From: Lutispora saccharofermentans
Lineage (GTDB): Bacteria > Bacillota > Clostridia > Lutisporales > Lutisporaceae
Assembly (NCBI RefSeq): GCF_024363565.1
Contig: NZ_JAJEKE010000026.1
Coordinates: 1-48,564, forward strand
Reading direction: 5' to 3'
DNA: 48,564 bases
The notes beneath the pieces are model-generated. The model was not told the origin of the DNA. It was given only the letters and a program-made list of their open reading frames with translations, and made no database searches. The translations under genes and the position numbers were made by a program. Shown in pieces: positions 26,658-35,243 of the stretch. Numbering within the stretch: the stretch's first letter is position 1; each line of letters begins with the position of its first letter.

Positions 26658-28514
26658 TTATATTCCATATTTATTTATTTTTTCATAAAAGCTTGTCTTG
26701 CCTATTTTTAATGCATTCATAGCGGCTTTCTTATCACCGCCGCTGATCAATATCGCTTCGGCAATAGCTCTTTTTTCCGCTTCATCCATGACTTCCTTCA
26801 ATGGTCTTATATCCGCCATTTTTGGTCTTGCATAATCCATTATCCTATCAATGGTCAGATGGGTTGACAGGATTGTGTTTCCCTCTGCAAGATTCACTGC
26901 CCTCTCCAATATGTTTTCAAGCTCCCGGATGTTCCCCGGCCATTCATATCCTGTCAGCACGCTCAGAGCTTCTCCGGATATCCGCTTTGTTTCGCAGCCG
27001 AGCCTGGAACATATCAAAGGCAGCATATTTTGAACCAAGGGATAAATATCTCCCTTTCTCTCTCTCAAGGGCGGTATCCATATTGGAAAAACATTAATCC
27101 TATAGTATAAATCCTCCCTGAATCTTCCCTTTAACATTTCTTCCTCAAGATTCTTATTAGTAGCTACAATAATTCTTACGTTTACTTCTATATTTCTATT
27201 ACCGCCTATCTTAAAAAAAGTTTTATCCTGTAAAACCTGAAGAAGCTTAACCTGCAAAGATAAGGAGATTTCGCCTATTTCATCTAAAAAAATAGTACCG
27301 CCCTGCGCCAGTTCAAACATTCCTGCCTTGCCTGCCGCTCTGGCACCGGTAAATGCACCCCCTTCATATCCGAATAACTCGCTTTCCAGCAAGGCTTCGG
27401 GTATAGAACCGCAATTCACATGGATAAATGGTCTGCTCTTATTTTTGCTGCTGTCGTGTATGGCTCTTGCGAGCAGGCTTTTGCCCGTTCCGCTTTCTCC
27501 CAGCAGAAGAACTGTAGAATTGGTCTTTGATGCCTTGATAGCAAGTCTTTTTACATCGATAATCTCTCTGCTCTCTCCGATTATTTCGGGCATCAGCTTC
27601 TTTGCACTTTCTTCTTCTCTGAACCTTCTCTCCATTTGCTCCAGATTGAGCAGGGCCTCGTCTCTTTCCCTTATAGCCTTTTTGATCTCAGAAATATCTT
27701 CAACCTTTAGCACGGCCCCTACTCGGCCTCCATCCTTATTTACCGGAGACAAAGTGCAAATAGTAGGCCTGCCGTTTATTTCCTTAAACTCATTTACATA
27801 GCTTATATCTTTTCCTGTAGCTGCTTCATAGAATTCCTCAATGGTCGAGCCGCCTTTATGGATTTCGAAGATGTCCTTCCCGATGACATCAAAAAATTCC
27901 GAATCACCCTTAGCCCTATATCTCTTCCCCATCAGCAGGTCGTATAATCCTTCACCTCTGGCAGTATAGCCATGGGTCTGATAAAATTTCAGTTTTTTTG
28001 TATTTCCATCTATAACTACAATATGTCCGATGCTATTGATATAGTCCATGATATATTTTTCTTTTTTTACTTCCAAATTTATAAATTTATTTTTAAAGTC
28101 TATGATCCCGTATATCTCAGTGTCAAGGTAAGTATAACCAAGCTCCAATGCTTTGGTATCATAATCAGGTGTGATATGCCTGTAAACCGGTTTCTCACCT
28201 TTTCCGCTTTTATATGTCCCTATGGCAATCAGTGCATCTCCGTTCTGGATCCCGCTATCCCTGATGCCTATGCAGCTTAAAGCCTCAGGCGTCATATTTC
28301 CATCATCCTTGCCAAGACAATTATCGCCAATGATGATTATATCTCCTTCTTCGATTTTCCCGGCGCTATGACTTATTCCATAAATGTATGTGATACCGAA
28401 AATTTCTTTGGCCTTGTTGTTGTAGATTTGTATTTTCCCTTTTGTATCTATGAATATAAAGCCTTCGGACATCATGTCCGTAAATTTTCTGGCGTAGCTA
28501 TCCGGCTCAAACAT
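26658..28514 (-). CDS. sigma-54-dependent transcriptional activator with PAS input domains
   Basis: 618 residues. An N-terminal PAS-like segment (SEGFIFIDTKGKIQIYNNKAKEIFG) and a central sensor region up to about residue 290 end in a coiled coil. The AAA+ domain follows: Walker A GESGTGKS (about 340), the GAFTGA loop that contacts sigma-54 (about 387), Walker B GGTIFLDEIGE, and arginine-finger region FREDLYYRINVFPIW. A Fis-type helix-turn-helix closes the protein (KKAAMNALKIGKTSFYEKINKYG). No receiver domain is seen, so it senses a ligand or partner directly. I chose ATG at 28514 because AAGGA lies eight bases upstream. It most likely controls the lysA-opp operon next door. Confidence 0.92.
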   Translation of the reverse strand: MFEPDSYARKFTDMMSEGFIFIDTKGKIQIYNNKAKEIFGITYIYGISHSAGKIEEGDIIIIGDNCLGKDDGNMTPEALSCIGIRDSGIQNGDALIAIGTYKSGKGEKPVYRHITPDYDTKALELGYTYLDTEIYGIIDFKNKFINLEVKKEKYIMDYINSIGHIVVIDGNTKKLKFYQTHGYTARGEGLYDLLMGKRYRAKGDSEFFDVIGKDIFEIHKGGSTIEEFYEAATGKDISYVNEFKEINGRPTICTLSPVNKDGGRVGAVLKVEDISEIKKAIRERDEALLNLEQMERRFREEESAKKLMPEIIGESREIIDVKRLAIKASKTNSTVLLLGESGTGKSLLARAIHDSSKNKSRPFIHVNCGSIPEALLESELFGYEGGAFTGARAAGKAGMFELAQGGTIFLDEIGEISLSLQVKLLQVLQDKTFFKIGGNRNIEVNVRIIVATNKNLEEEMLKGRFREDLYYRINVFPIWIPPLRERKGDIYPLVQNMLPLICSRLGCETKRISGEALSVLTGYEWPGNIRELENILERAVNLAEGNTILSTHLTIDRIMDYARPKMADIRPLKEVMDEAEKRAIAEAILISGGDKKAAMNALKIGKTSFYEKINKYGI

Positions 28515-28587
28515 AAATATCATCCTTACTGCTAATGCTTATTTATAGATTCTACATGCCATATTCAAATTCCTTTTTTGTCATTGT

Positions 28588-30561
28588 CTATTTTTGATCA
28601 ATGTCCTTAAAATTATTGTATACTTCAAATATTTCTCCTTTATGCTTTATAAAGGAATCTACGATATAAGGATCAAAATGCTTGCCCTTTCCGTCAATTA
28701 TCATATTAAATGATTCCTCAAAAGAGAAGGCTTCCTTATAGGGTCTTTTGCTCGTTAGAGCATCAAAGACATCTGCAACCGCTACTATCCTGGCACTCAA
28801 TGGAATATCGCTCCCTGATTTGCTGTAAGGATAGCCTGTGCCGTCCCATTTCTCATGATGCCCCTCTGCAATTTCAATTCCTGTCTTGAATAAACCTCTG
28901 TTTTGCTTTGCCATATTTTCTTCAGCGGTTCTCAATACTTCTGCTCCATAAATCGTATGCTTCTTCATATCGGCAAACTCTTCATGAGTAAGCCTTCCGG
29001 GTTTTAGAAGTATTTCATCTCTTATAGCCACCTTGCCGATATCATGCATAGGGCTGAATCTTTCTATTTCCTTTATAAAGCTTACTGAAATTTCATCTGA
29101 ATATACATCATCTTCAAGCAAAAATTCTGTTAGCTTTGCTGCATATTGCTTCATTCTGTCAAGATGATCTCCCGTGTCTTCGTCTCTGGATTCGGCCATT
29201 TTGGCAAGGGCCAAAACCGTACTGTATAAAAGCTCGTCTATAAAAATATTTTTATTTAAACTAATAGCTATACTGCTGGAAAGGGTCTCCAAAAAAGCTA
29301 TATGATGCTGCTTGTATGTATTTTTAACCGTACTTGAGAAAAATATAATGCCCACAGGTTTATTATTCAGCTTAAGAGGCAAGGTTATAGAAGCTCTTAT
29401 TCCAGATTCCAGTAAAATTTTATTGTACAGGGCATTGCTGTTCTTTGTATACTCTTCAAGGTCATTGATTACCCTCGGAATTCCTTTAGTTACAATACCT
29501 TTCAAGCTGGTTTCATCAAGTCTGGCCTTTATGCCCACCAGCTTTTTGGGCAAGCCGTCCAATGCTGGATCTGAAATCCCATATGAGGCTTCTACAGCTT
29601 TTCCGTTATCCTTTAGCAATGCTATCCCTATGTGAGAATAGGGAATGAATTCTGAAAAGGATGTATATATGTACTTAAGTATTCCTTCAAAGGAGGTATC
29701 ATGATTGATATTTTCTATCAACTCGATGAGCTTATTCAGCTTGCCGAAGGCCTCGTCCACTTCTTTGATTACCGGTGTCAATTCATTTTTAGTCGGTATG
29801 GATATGCCTGCACTCTTTTTTAACGACCCAATGTTGTTAATGCCTATGTATAGTTCATTCAAAGGTATTACGATATATTTATACAGTTGGAATATCAATA
29901 CCAGCAATGAAATCAATAAAGCGGTAAACAGCCCAAAGGCAATCATTATGATAAGGTTTGCATTCTTCTTGTGAAGGTTTATAAGGCCCTGGGTTATTTC
30001 ATCACTATACTGCAGCAATTGTTCCTCGTGTGTATTAATATATATTAGGGCTTCGGCAGTTTGCTTATCCACTTGCTTGCTTCCTATGACTTCACGAACA
30101 GCCTGACTGAAACCATCCCATGCATCATCCGTGATCTCAATGATTGAACCCATCTTATCAATTGAATTCTTGAGATTTATTGATATGTCACCCTTTTCCA
30201 GGTATCCGGTACGCAAGGAAGACAATGTATTTGAAAATTCATTATGCGCTTTGGCTAAAGAATTATTCAATAGCAAAGTTCTATCATTAAGGGCCTCATC
30301 TGTTTCTATCAAAGATCCATTTCGCAAGGACTGCAATATTGCATATTTACGATTTGCATCTTTGGACAGCTGTTGAGTAAGCATCCGCTGCCTGCCGAAC
30401 ACATCAATCAATACATATTCGTCTTTGCTGCTTTGGTTCATAAAAAATATGATCATCATGAGAAATAGCATCAATAGGCAGATCAAGGTAATCATAACTA
30501 TAATTTTTTTACTCATCAGCTTGATAAAGCTTGTACTTTTAGCAGGCATATCATCACTCAT
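28588..30561 (-). CDS. membrane receptor with PilJ-like sensor, GAF and HD-GYP domains
   Basis: About 657 residues. Membrane segments lie near residues 20-41 and 203-230. The outside part begins with a PilJ/NarX-like helix (DVFGRQRMLTQQLSKDA). A GAF domain (about 285-440) follows the second segment. The HD-GYP domain is complete: EDTGDHLDRM, HDIGKVAI, HHEKWDGTGYP and DVFDALTSKRPYKEA, so hydrolysis of cyclic di-GMP is predicted. The start is ATG at 30561, with AAGGA upstream; TTG at 30573 is possible. It has its own sigma-A promoter. Confidence 0.9.
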   Translation of the reverse strand: MSDDMPAKSTSFIKLMSKKIIVMITLICLLMLFLMMIIFFMNQSSKDEYVLIDVFGRQRMLTQQLSKDANRKYAILQSLRNGSLIETDEALNDRTLLLNNSLAKAHNEFSNTLSSLRTGYLEKGDISINLKNSIDKMGSIIEITDDAWDGFSQAVREVIGSKQVDKQTAEALIYINTHEEQLLQYSDEITQGLINLHKKNANLIIMIAFGLFTALLISLLVLIFQLYKYIVIPLNELYIGINNIGSLKKSAGISIPTKNELTPVIKEVDEAFGKLNKLIELIENINHDTSFEGILKYIYTSFSEFIPYSHIGIALLKDNGKAVEASYGISDPALDGLPKKLVGIKARLDETSLKGIVTKGIPRVINDLEEYTKNSNALYNKILLESGIRASITLPLKLNNKPVGIIFFSSTVKNTYKQHHIAFLETLSSSIAISLNKNIFIDELLYSTVLALAKMAESRDEDTGDHLDRMKQYAAKLTEFLLEDDVYSDEISVSFIKEIERFSPMHDIGKVAIRDEILLKPGRLTHEEFADMKKHTIYGAEVLRTAEENMAKQNRGLFKTGIEIAEGHHEKWDGTGYPYSKSGSDIPLSARIVAVADVFDALTSKRPYKEAFSFEESFNMIIDGKGKHFDPYIVDSFIKHKGEIFEVYNNFKDIDQK

Positions 30562-30605
30562 CCTTTCCTTCAAGTTTTGCTGCTATCTATCCGGCGTTTC
30601 TAAAA

Positions 30606-30635
30606 ATTATACCATTTATTGCAACATTTTGTCGA
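30606..30635 (-). promoter_or_regulatory. sigma-A promoter for the HD-GYP gene
   Basis: The minus strand has TCGACA (30630-30635), 18 bases, TATAAT (30606-30611): 5 of 6 and 6 of 6 matches. The leader is about 40 bases. Confidence 0.65.
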
Positions 30636-30654
30636 TATAGTATGAAAAGCCAAG

Positions 30655-30682
30655 TAAAAAAAGGCCGGCACTTCTGCCGGCC
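30655..30682 (-). terminator. Rho-independent terminator of the beta-propeller gene
   Basis: The minus strand has GGCCGGCA-GAAG-TGCCGGCC followed by TTTTTTT, a perfect 8-bp GC-rich stem. Confidence 0.93.
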
Positions 30683-30690
30683 CCGATATA

Positions 30691-32028
30691 TTAAGGTCTC
30701 CATATATGCCAAAGGTGATTATCCTGGCCCCTTCCAAATACATCAAGGCGATTTCCGCCCCAAGATACTGCCGCAGGCTCTGAGGTGATGATGCCTCCAA
30801 GGGATTGCCAACCGCTCCACCTGGTTCCGTTCCATGTTCTCATGAGCAGTTCATTCCTTGGGCCTCGCGCAAAGACTTCCAATCTGTTCACGCCTGTTGA
30901 TGAGGCTGCAGGCCCTGAGCTTATAGCTCCTCCGCCCAGATCTTCCCAATCACTCCACCTGGTACCGTCCCACCACTTATGCCATAGCGATTGATTCTGC
31001 CCTCTTCCAAACACATCTATTCTGTTAGGTCCCCAGGATACTGCTGCCGGAGCAGAGGTCAGCACACCTCCAAGATCCTCCCAATCACTCCATCTGGTGC
31101 CATCCCACCATTTATGCCATAATGCATTGTTCTGTCCTCTGCCAAACACATCCAACCTGTTGGGTCCCCAAGAAGCTACTGCAGGAGCTGAAGTCAATAC
31201 ACCGCCAAGATCTTCCCATTGACTCCAGCGGGCTCCATCCCACCATTTATGCCATAATGCATTGTTTTGCCCTCTGCCAAATACATCTATTCTATTGGGA
31301 CCCCAGGATACTGCTGCGGGAGAAGAAGTCAGAACACCGCCTAAGTCTTCCCATCCGCTCCAACGGGAACCATTCCAGTATATGTGCCAAAGCGCATTAT
31401 TCTGTCCTCTGCCAAATATATCAAGGCGATTAGGCTGCCAGGATGCCGCTGCAGGCGCAGATGTCAAAACGCCTCCCAGGTCCTCCCATCCACTCCAGCC
31501 GGTTGCCGGCGGCGTCGGTGGCGTCGGTACTCCCTGACTGATATTCTGGAGTGTAAAACGAATTATATCCCTGATTATCTGATTGATGCGATTGTTTGGT
31601 ACACCAAATCCTCTTAGAATAGTAAATATCCAGGGCATATCCCTGCGTATCGCATTAAAAAGCTGATCTGTTCTTTGTTCGATCGTACCCGTGTAATTCT
31701 TCTCATTTCTCAAAACGTAGCTTACAACAGCCCTGAAAATATTAAGGCTTACAAATCGTTGCACACCATATCTTTGAAGCTCTGCATAGTAATTGGCAAA
31801 CTCCCTGTTTATCAATTCCATTATTCGATTGATGTCCTGAGGGCTTTGGCGCATATACTCATCTTCACGAAAATCTTCATCCATATCTTCATATAGTTCT
31901 TCATAGTCATACATGTCTTCGTCTCTAAATACTTCGTCTGACATGTATGGATTCATATTGTTATACATCGGGCAAATGTAGTTTGGATTCATGGGACAAA
32001 CAAAAGGCTGCCCATATAAATGTCTCAT
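30691..32028 (-). CDS. six-repeat beta-propeller (DUF346/PLL-like lectin) protein with acidic N-terminus
   Basis: 445 residues. The N-terminus is rich in Met, Pro, Tyr and acidic residues ([19 protein letters not shown]), with no signal peptide. A helical domain (about 65-160) and a [10 protein letters not shown] linker follow. Then come six repeats of about 45 residues of the form [37 protein letters not shown]. These are DUF346-like propeller blades, related to fucose-binding PLL lectins, which have seven. Surface display or spore-coat binding to glycans is an inference, helped by a possible late-sporulation promoter. ATG at 32028 has AAGG nine bases upstream. Confidence 0.8.
   Translation of the reverse strand: MRHLYGQPFVCPMNPNYICPMYNNMNPYMSDEVFRDEDMYDYEELYEDMDEDFREDEYMRQSPQDINRIMELINREFANYYAELQRYGVQRFVSLNIFRAVVSYVLRNEKNYTGTIEQRTDQLFNAIRRDMPWIFTILRGFGVPNNRINQIIRDIIRFTLQNISQGVPTPPTPPATGWSGWEDLGGVLTSAPAAASWQPNRLDIFGRGQNNALWHIYWNGSRWSGWEDLGGVLTSSPAAVSWGPNRIDVFGRGQNNALWHKWWDGARWSQWEDLGGVLTSAPAVASWGPNRLDVFGRGQNNALWHKWWDGTRWSDWEDLGGVLTSAPAAVSWGPNRIDVFGRGQNQSLWHKWWDGTRWSDWEDLGGGAISSGPAASSTGVNRLEVFARGPRNELLMRTWNGTRWSGWQSLGGIITSEPAAVSWGGNRLDVFGRGQDNHLWHIWRP
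30694..31497 (-). repeat. six tandem repeats of about 135 bp encoding propeller blades
   Basis: DNA identity is highest between the second, third and fourth units from the protein N-terminus, which suggests recent duplication or gene conversion. The fifth unit ([12 protein letters not shown] and on) is the most diverged. Confidence 0.8.
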
Positions 32029-32061
32029 TTTTATCAACCTTCTTCCATAAAGAATCATTAC

Positions 32062-32089
32062 ATCATATGCAGAAACTTCATGGAAGGTT
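32062..32089 (-). promoter_or_regulatory. possible sigma-K/sigma-E type sporulation promoter
   Basis: The minus strand has AACC (32086-32089) about 16 bases before CATATGATG, close to the sigma-K pattern (mACm, then CATAnnnTA), and no good sigma-A match nearby. It is 35-60 bases before the beta-propeller start codon. The consensus is short, so chance is a real risk. Confidence 0.35.
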
Positions 32090-32098
32090 AAGGAAATA

Positions 32099-33382
32099 TC
32101 AATAAGATATGGAGTACTTTTTCAAGAATATCAAGCCTATCATTATGGCTGCTGCTGCTATAGGCCCCCCAAGCTGTATTCCTAAATGCCTTGCGGAGCT
32201 GTAGCCAAACAGCCCGAAAAGCAGCGGTGTTACAAAGGAGGACAGGCCTATGACTATCTTGATCACAAGCCCTTGAGCGCCAAAAAACATGCCTTCCCTT
32301 CTCAATCCCTTTTCAATGCTGTCCAGCTCAGCAATATCGGCTATCATTGCATTTGGAATCACAAATATGACTGAGAGAGGTATGCCTGCCAGAATCACTA
32401 TGGCAAAAGAAATGTTAAGCGGCAGGACAACTCCGAAAAATCCTGTAAGAAAAAGAATAAGAGCAAAAAGTACAGAAGTCATCATAAGAACTTTTTTCTT
32501 CCCGTATTTAACTGTAATCTTAGGAAGAAAAGGCATGCACAGCAATGCTGCAATAAAGGCACCGGCAATCATATACCCTGAATATTCCGCTGAAACTCCC
32601 AGCAATACCTCGGCTATATAAGGCATAGTAATGGTCAGGGTATTTATACCGAACCAGACGGAAATATAAGATACCAAATAGAATGCAAAATTTCTATTTT
32701 TTAAAGTGAGTTTTATTGATTCCAATAAGCCCATTGCAGGAACGCTGTCCTGCAGCGATAAATCTTCTTTGACAAATATGGGAGTCAGTATCAGCGACAA
32801 AAAGGCTATGGTTCCCATTACGATCCCCATGGTTCTGAAGCCGTAAAGATTCATAACAACACCTGAACCTGCCTCTGCCGCCATTACGCCTATTATCTGG
32901 GTGAGGCCCTGCATAGTGGTAAGCTTTATTCTGTCACTGTTTGTCTTTGACATCTCGTTGATAAGGGCTAGATAGGGAGCAACCACGATGGTGAAGAATA
33001 TGAAAAATAGGCTGAGCATAGCTGTAAGGTATATAAAATTAGTTGTTGATTCATGATTTACAGGCGGGAACCAGAGCAGTATAAACGTCAATGCCAGAGG
33101 CAAAGACCCGAAAAGCACAAAGGGAATCCTTCTCCCCAATCTGCTCTTTGTTTTATCCGAATAGTAAGCTACCAGAGGGTCCGATATGCCATCAAATATC
33201 CTTGCTATGACCATGGCCAAGCCGATCATTCCAACAGGCACAAGGATTTGAAGCCCTCCTTTGTTCCCCTCCGGCGGAGTATAAAAGTATTGATACCATT
33301 TGACCGTAGTCTGTGTAAATATGGATATGCCCAAGTAACCCATGGCATACATGAACATGATGAAATTTTTATTCTTTCTCAT
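32099..33382 (-). CDS. GPH (glycoside-pentoside-hexuronide) family cation symporter
   Basis: 427 residues with 12 predicted membrane helices. [30 protein letters not shown] is the MelB-type loop 2-3 motif (split here: Asp in helix 2, then the conserved R-x-G-R-R-x-P). The gene is the last of a four-gene operon with a glycosidase and two nitrilase-fold proteins, so it most likely imports their glycoside substrate. I chose ATG at 33382 for GGAGG eight bases upstream; it overlaps the nitrilase gene by 14 bases. Confidence 0.85.
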   Translation of the reverse strand: MRKNKNFIMFMYAMGYLGISIFTQTTVKWYQYFYTPPEGNKGGLQILVPVGMIGLAMVIARIFDGISDPLVAYYSDKTKSRLGRRIPFVLFGSLPLALTFILLWFPPVNHESTTNFIYLTAMLSLFFIFFTIVVAPYLALINEMSKTNSDRIKLTTMQGLTQIIGVMAAEAGSGVVMNLYGFRTMGIVMGTIAFLSLILTPIFVKEDLSLQDSVPAMGLLESIKLTLKNRNFAFYLVSYISVWFGINTLTITMPYIAEVLLGVSAEYSGYMIAGAFIAALLCMPFLPKITVKYGKKKVLMMTSVLFALILFLTGFFGVVLPLNISFAIVILAGIPLSVIFVIPNAMIADIAELDSIEKGLRREGMFFGAQGLVIKIVIGLSSFVTPLLFGLFGYSSARHLGIQLGGPIAAAAIMIGLIFLKKYSISY

Positions 33383-34439
33383 CCTCAAAACCTCCTCCAT
33401 AGGTTTTTTCATAATAATCTTTTTCAAACACAGGATTTATGTCCCCTGAGTATTCAGCCTCCTCTCTCAACTGATAAATATCTTCCAGGTTTATGCACCC
33501 TGTAACAACCTCATCGCCTTCGTGGTTTTTAGCAATTGATATGACGCCATTTCTTTTATCCGTTAAGTCTATGGGCGCAAATATACCTGCTTTTCCCGTA
33601 AAATGCAGCCCAAACAACCAACCGTTCAAAGAAGGCTTTATTCCGTAGACGCAGGATTCCTGCACTCTAGGCCAAATCCCTCTCATCGCTCTATAAAGAT
33701 TATATTCTTCATTATTGGCGATAGGGAGAATAACTATATCGCACCCCAGATTCCTGGCAATTTTGAATGTCTCATAATAGGTGGCATCCATGCATACCGG
33801 ACAGCATACTCTGCCAATATCCAGGGAATATGCCTCAAAGGAATTGCCTCTTTTTATTCCCAAAAGCTCCTCAAAATCAGTGAGATGAAGCTTCCTTTGG
33901 GTGCCGATCATTTTACCGCTTCCTGATATAAGGGAGCCCCCGTTATATAAGCCATTGCCTTCTCTAATAAAATAGCTGCCCGTATAGATATATATTCCGT
34001 ATTTTTTTGCCAAAAGGCACATTATTAATTCAACAGCCTCTTGTATAGGCTTTGAAACGGCATAAAAAAAGCTGTGCATCAACCCACTGCTCCCACCCGT
34101 GCCCCCTCTGTCTGAAGCTCCGGCCTTTTTAGTATTCAAAAATGCATTTATGAGCTTAAAGCCGGGAAAAAGCCCTAAAAGGTCAAAAAAATTATACTCC
34201 GGAAAGGCAATGATGATGCTGCCTCTACCTGCTGCTATGGAAACAAAGCCTTCCAGCATATCTATATACTCCTCCACACTGCCCACAAGGCTAATGCTTC
34301 TTTGCACGCAAGAGACCAAAGCATCGCAGCCTGGCGTGCTTATCTCCGATTTTTTTGGACCTTTTGCCAAATCTATATGCTTCACTATCCTATTTTCATT
34401 CAATTTTCTTTTAAACCAAAGCTCAATAAAGTTACCCAT
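33369..34439 (-). CDS. carbon-nitrogen hydrolase (nitrilase superfamily), catalytic triad intact
   Basis: 356 residues. The Glu-Lys-Cys triad is visible: Glu81 in AFPEYNFF, Lys183 in GTQRKLHLT, and Cys216 in CCPVCMDATYYE. The superfamily hydrolyses nitriles, amides or N-carbamoyl groups; the subfamily is not recognised. The start is ATG at 34439, preceded by AGGTGA, five bases after the stop of its degenerate homologue. An extra segment of about 45 residues (102-147) carries a Gly/Ser-rich stretch and a hydrophobic helix. Downstream it overlaps the transporter gene. Confidence 0.85.
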   Translation of the reverse strand: MGNFIELWFKRKLNENRIVKHIDLAKGPKKSEISTPGCDALVSCVQRSISLVGSVEEYIDMLEGFVSIAAGRGSIIIAFPEYNFFDLLGLFPGFKLINAFLNTKKAGASDRGGTGGSSGLMHSFFYAVSKPIQEAVELIMCLLAKKYGIYIYTGSYFIREGNGLYNGGSLISGSGKMIGTQRKLHLTDFEELLGIKRGNSFEAYSLDIGRVCCPVCMDATYYETFKIARNLGCDIVILPIANNEEYNLYRAMRGIWPRVQESCVYGIKPSLNGWLFGLHFTGKAGIFAPIDLTDKRNGVISIAKNHEGDEVVTGCINLEDIYQLREEAEYSGDINPVFEKDYYEKTYGGGFEDEKE

Positions 34440-34444
34440 GGCAA

Positions 34445-35242
34445 TCACCTGAAAATATCCTTATACAAACCTATATTTAAGCTGGCAAGAGTATCGAATT
34501 TCTTTACAGCTTTTTTTCTTTTCTCATTATCCAATTCGGCAGTTATGATATTATCGATACAATCATTGCTTTCAAATTTTATAAACCCATTTTCTCTGTC
34601 CGTCATTTCCAGAGGGCCATGTATTATGGAGCGGCTGTAAAAATCGCTGTCAAACAATCTTCCCTTAAAGCCCGACTCTACGCCAAAGAAAAGATTCTGC
34701 TGCACATTCTGCCATAAGCCGCTTAGCTGAAAAGATGCATTAGTCCCACCCCTAATGGCTGCCGGTGCCAGCACCAGATCCGCACCGGATAAGGCCAGAT
34801 GCCGGGATACCTGGGGATAGAACAGGTCTGTGGGAAGCATTATGGCTGTCTTAATGTTATTGATGTCCCTAATTGCCGCATATTCACCTCGGGACAAGCC
34901 AAGCTTTTTTTCCCATTTTGCCAGGTATAGCTGCCTTTGAGCCAGGCATATGTTCCCGCTCATCAAAACACAGGATGAGTGGTAGGTCTCTCCTCCTTGA
35001 TATTCAAAATAGCTGCCCGGACATATATACAATTCTTTATATTCCAGTGATATTTTCAAAACAGCATCCAGATATTTTCCACCATCTGCATATATACAGC
35101 CTATAAGCCCCGGAAGAACAACTATATCCGCACTTTCCTTCATGCAGTTGTCCAGCCATTCCTTGATCTTATATTCCAATGCATGACCTTTTTGCAGTTC
35201 CTCCGCATCCCTTTCTTTGAATACCACAGAGGCAGCCTTCAT
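34445..35242 (-). CDS. nitrilase-fold pseudoenzyme (all three catalytic residues replaced)
   Basis: 265 residues, alignable by eye with the next gene: QRQLYLAKWEKKLGL against QRKLHLTDFEELLGI, and HGPLEMTDRENGFI against FAPIDLTDKRNGVI. The triad is lost: Glu to Gly45 (VLPGLIG), Lys to Gln104 (AQRQLYL) and Cys to Pro137 (IMLPTDLFYP). It is an intact reading frame with GAGAGG six bases before ATG at 35242, so it looks maintained rather than decaying. A structural or regulatory partner of the active homologue is the likely role. Confidence 0.8.
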   Translation of the reverse strand: MKAASVVFKERDAEELQKGHALEYKIKEWLDNCMKESADIVVLPGLIGCIYADGGKYLDAVLKISLEYKELYICPGSYFEYQGGETYHSSCVLMSGNICLAQRQLYLAKWEKKLGLSRGEYAAIRDINNIKTAIMLPTDLFYPQVSRHLALSGADLVLAPAAIRGGTNASFQLSGLWQNVQQNLFFGVESGFKGRLFDSDFYSRSIIHGPLEMTDRENGFIKFESNDCIDNIITAELDNEKRKKAVKKFDTLASLNIGLYKDIFR

Positions 35243-35243
35243 A

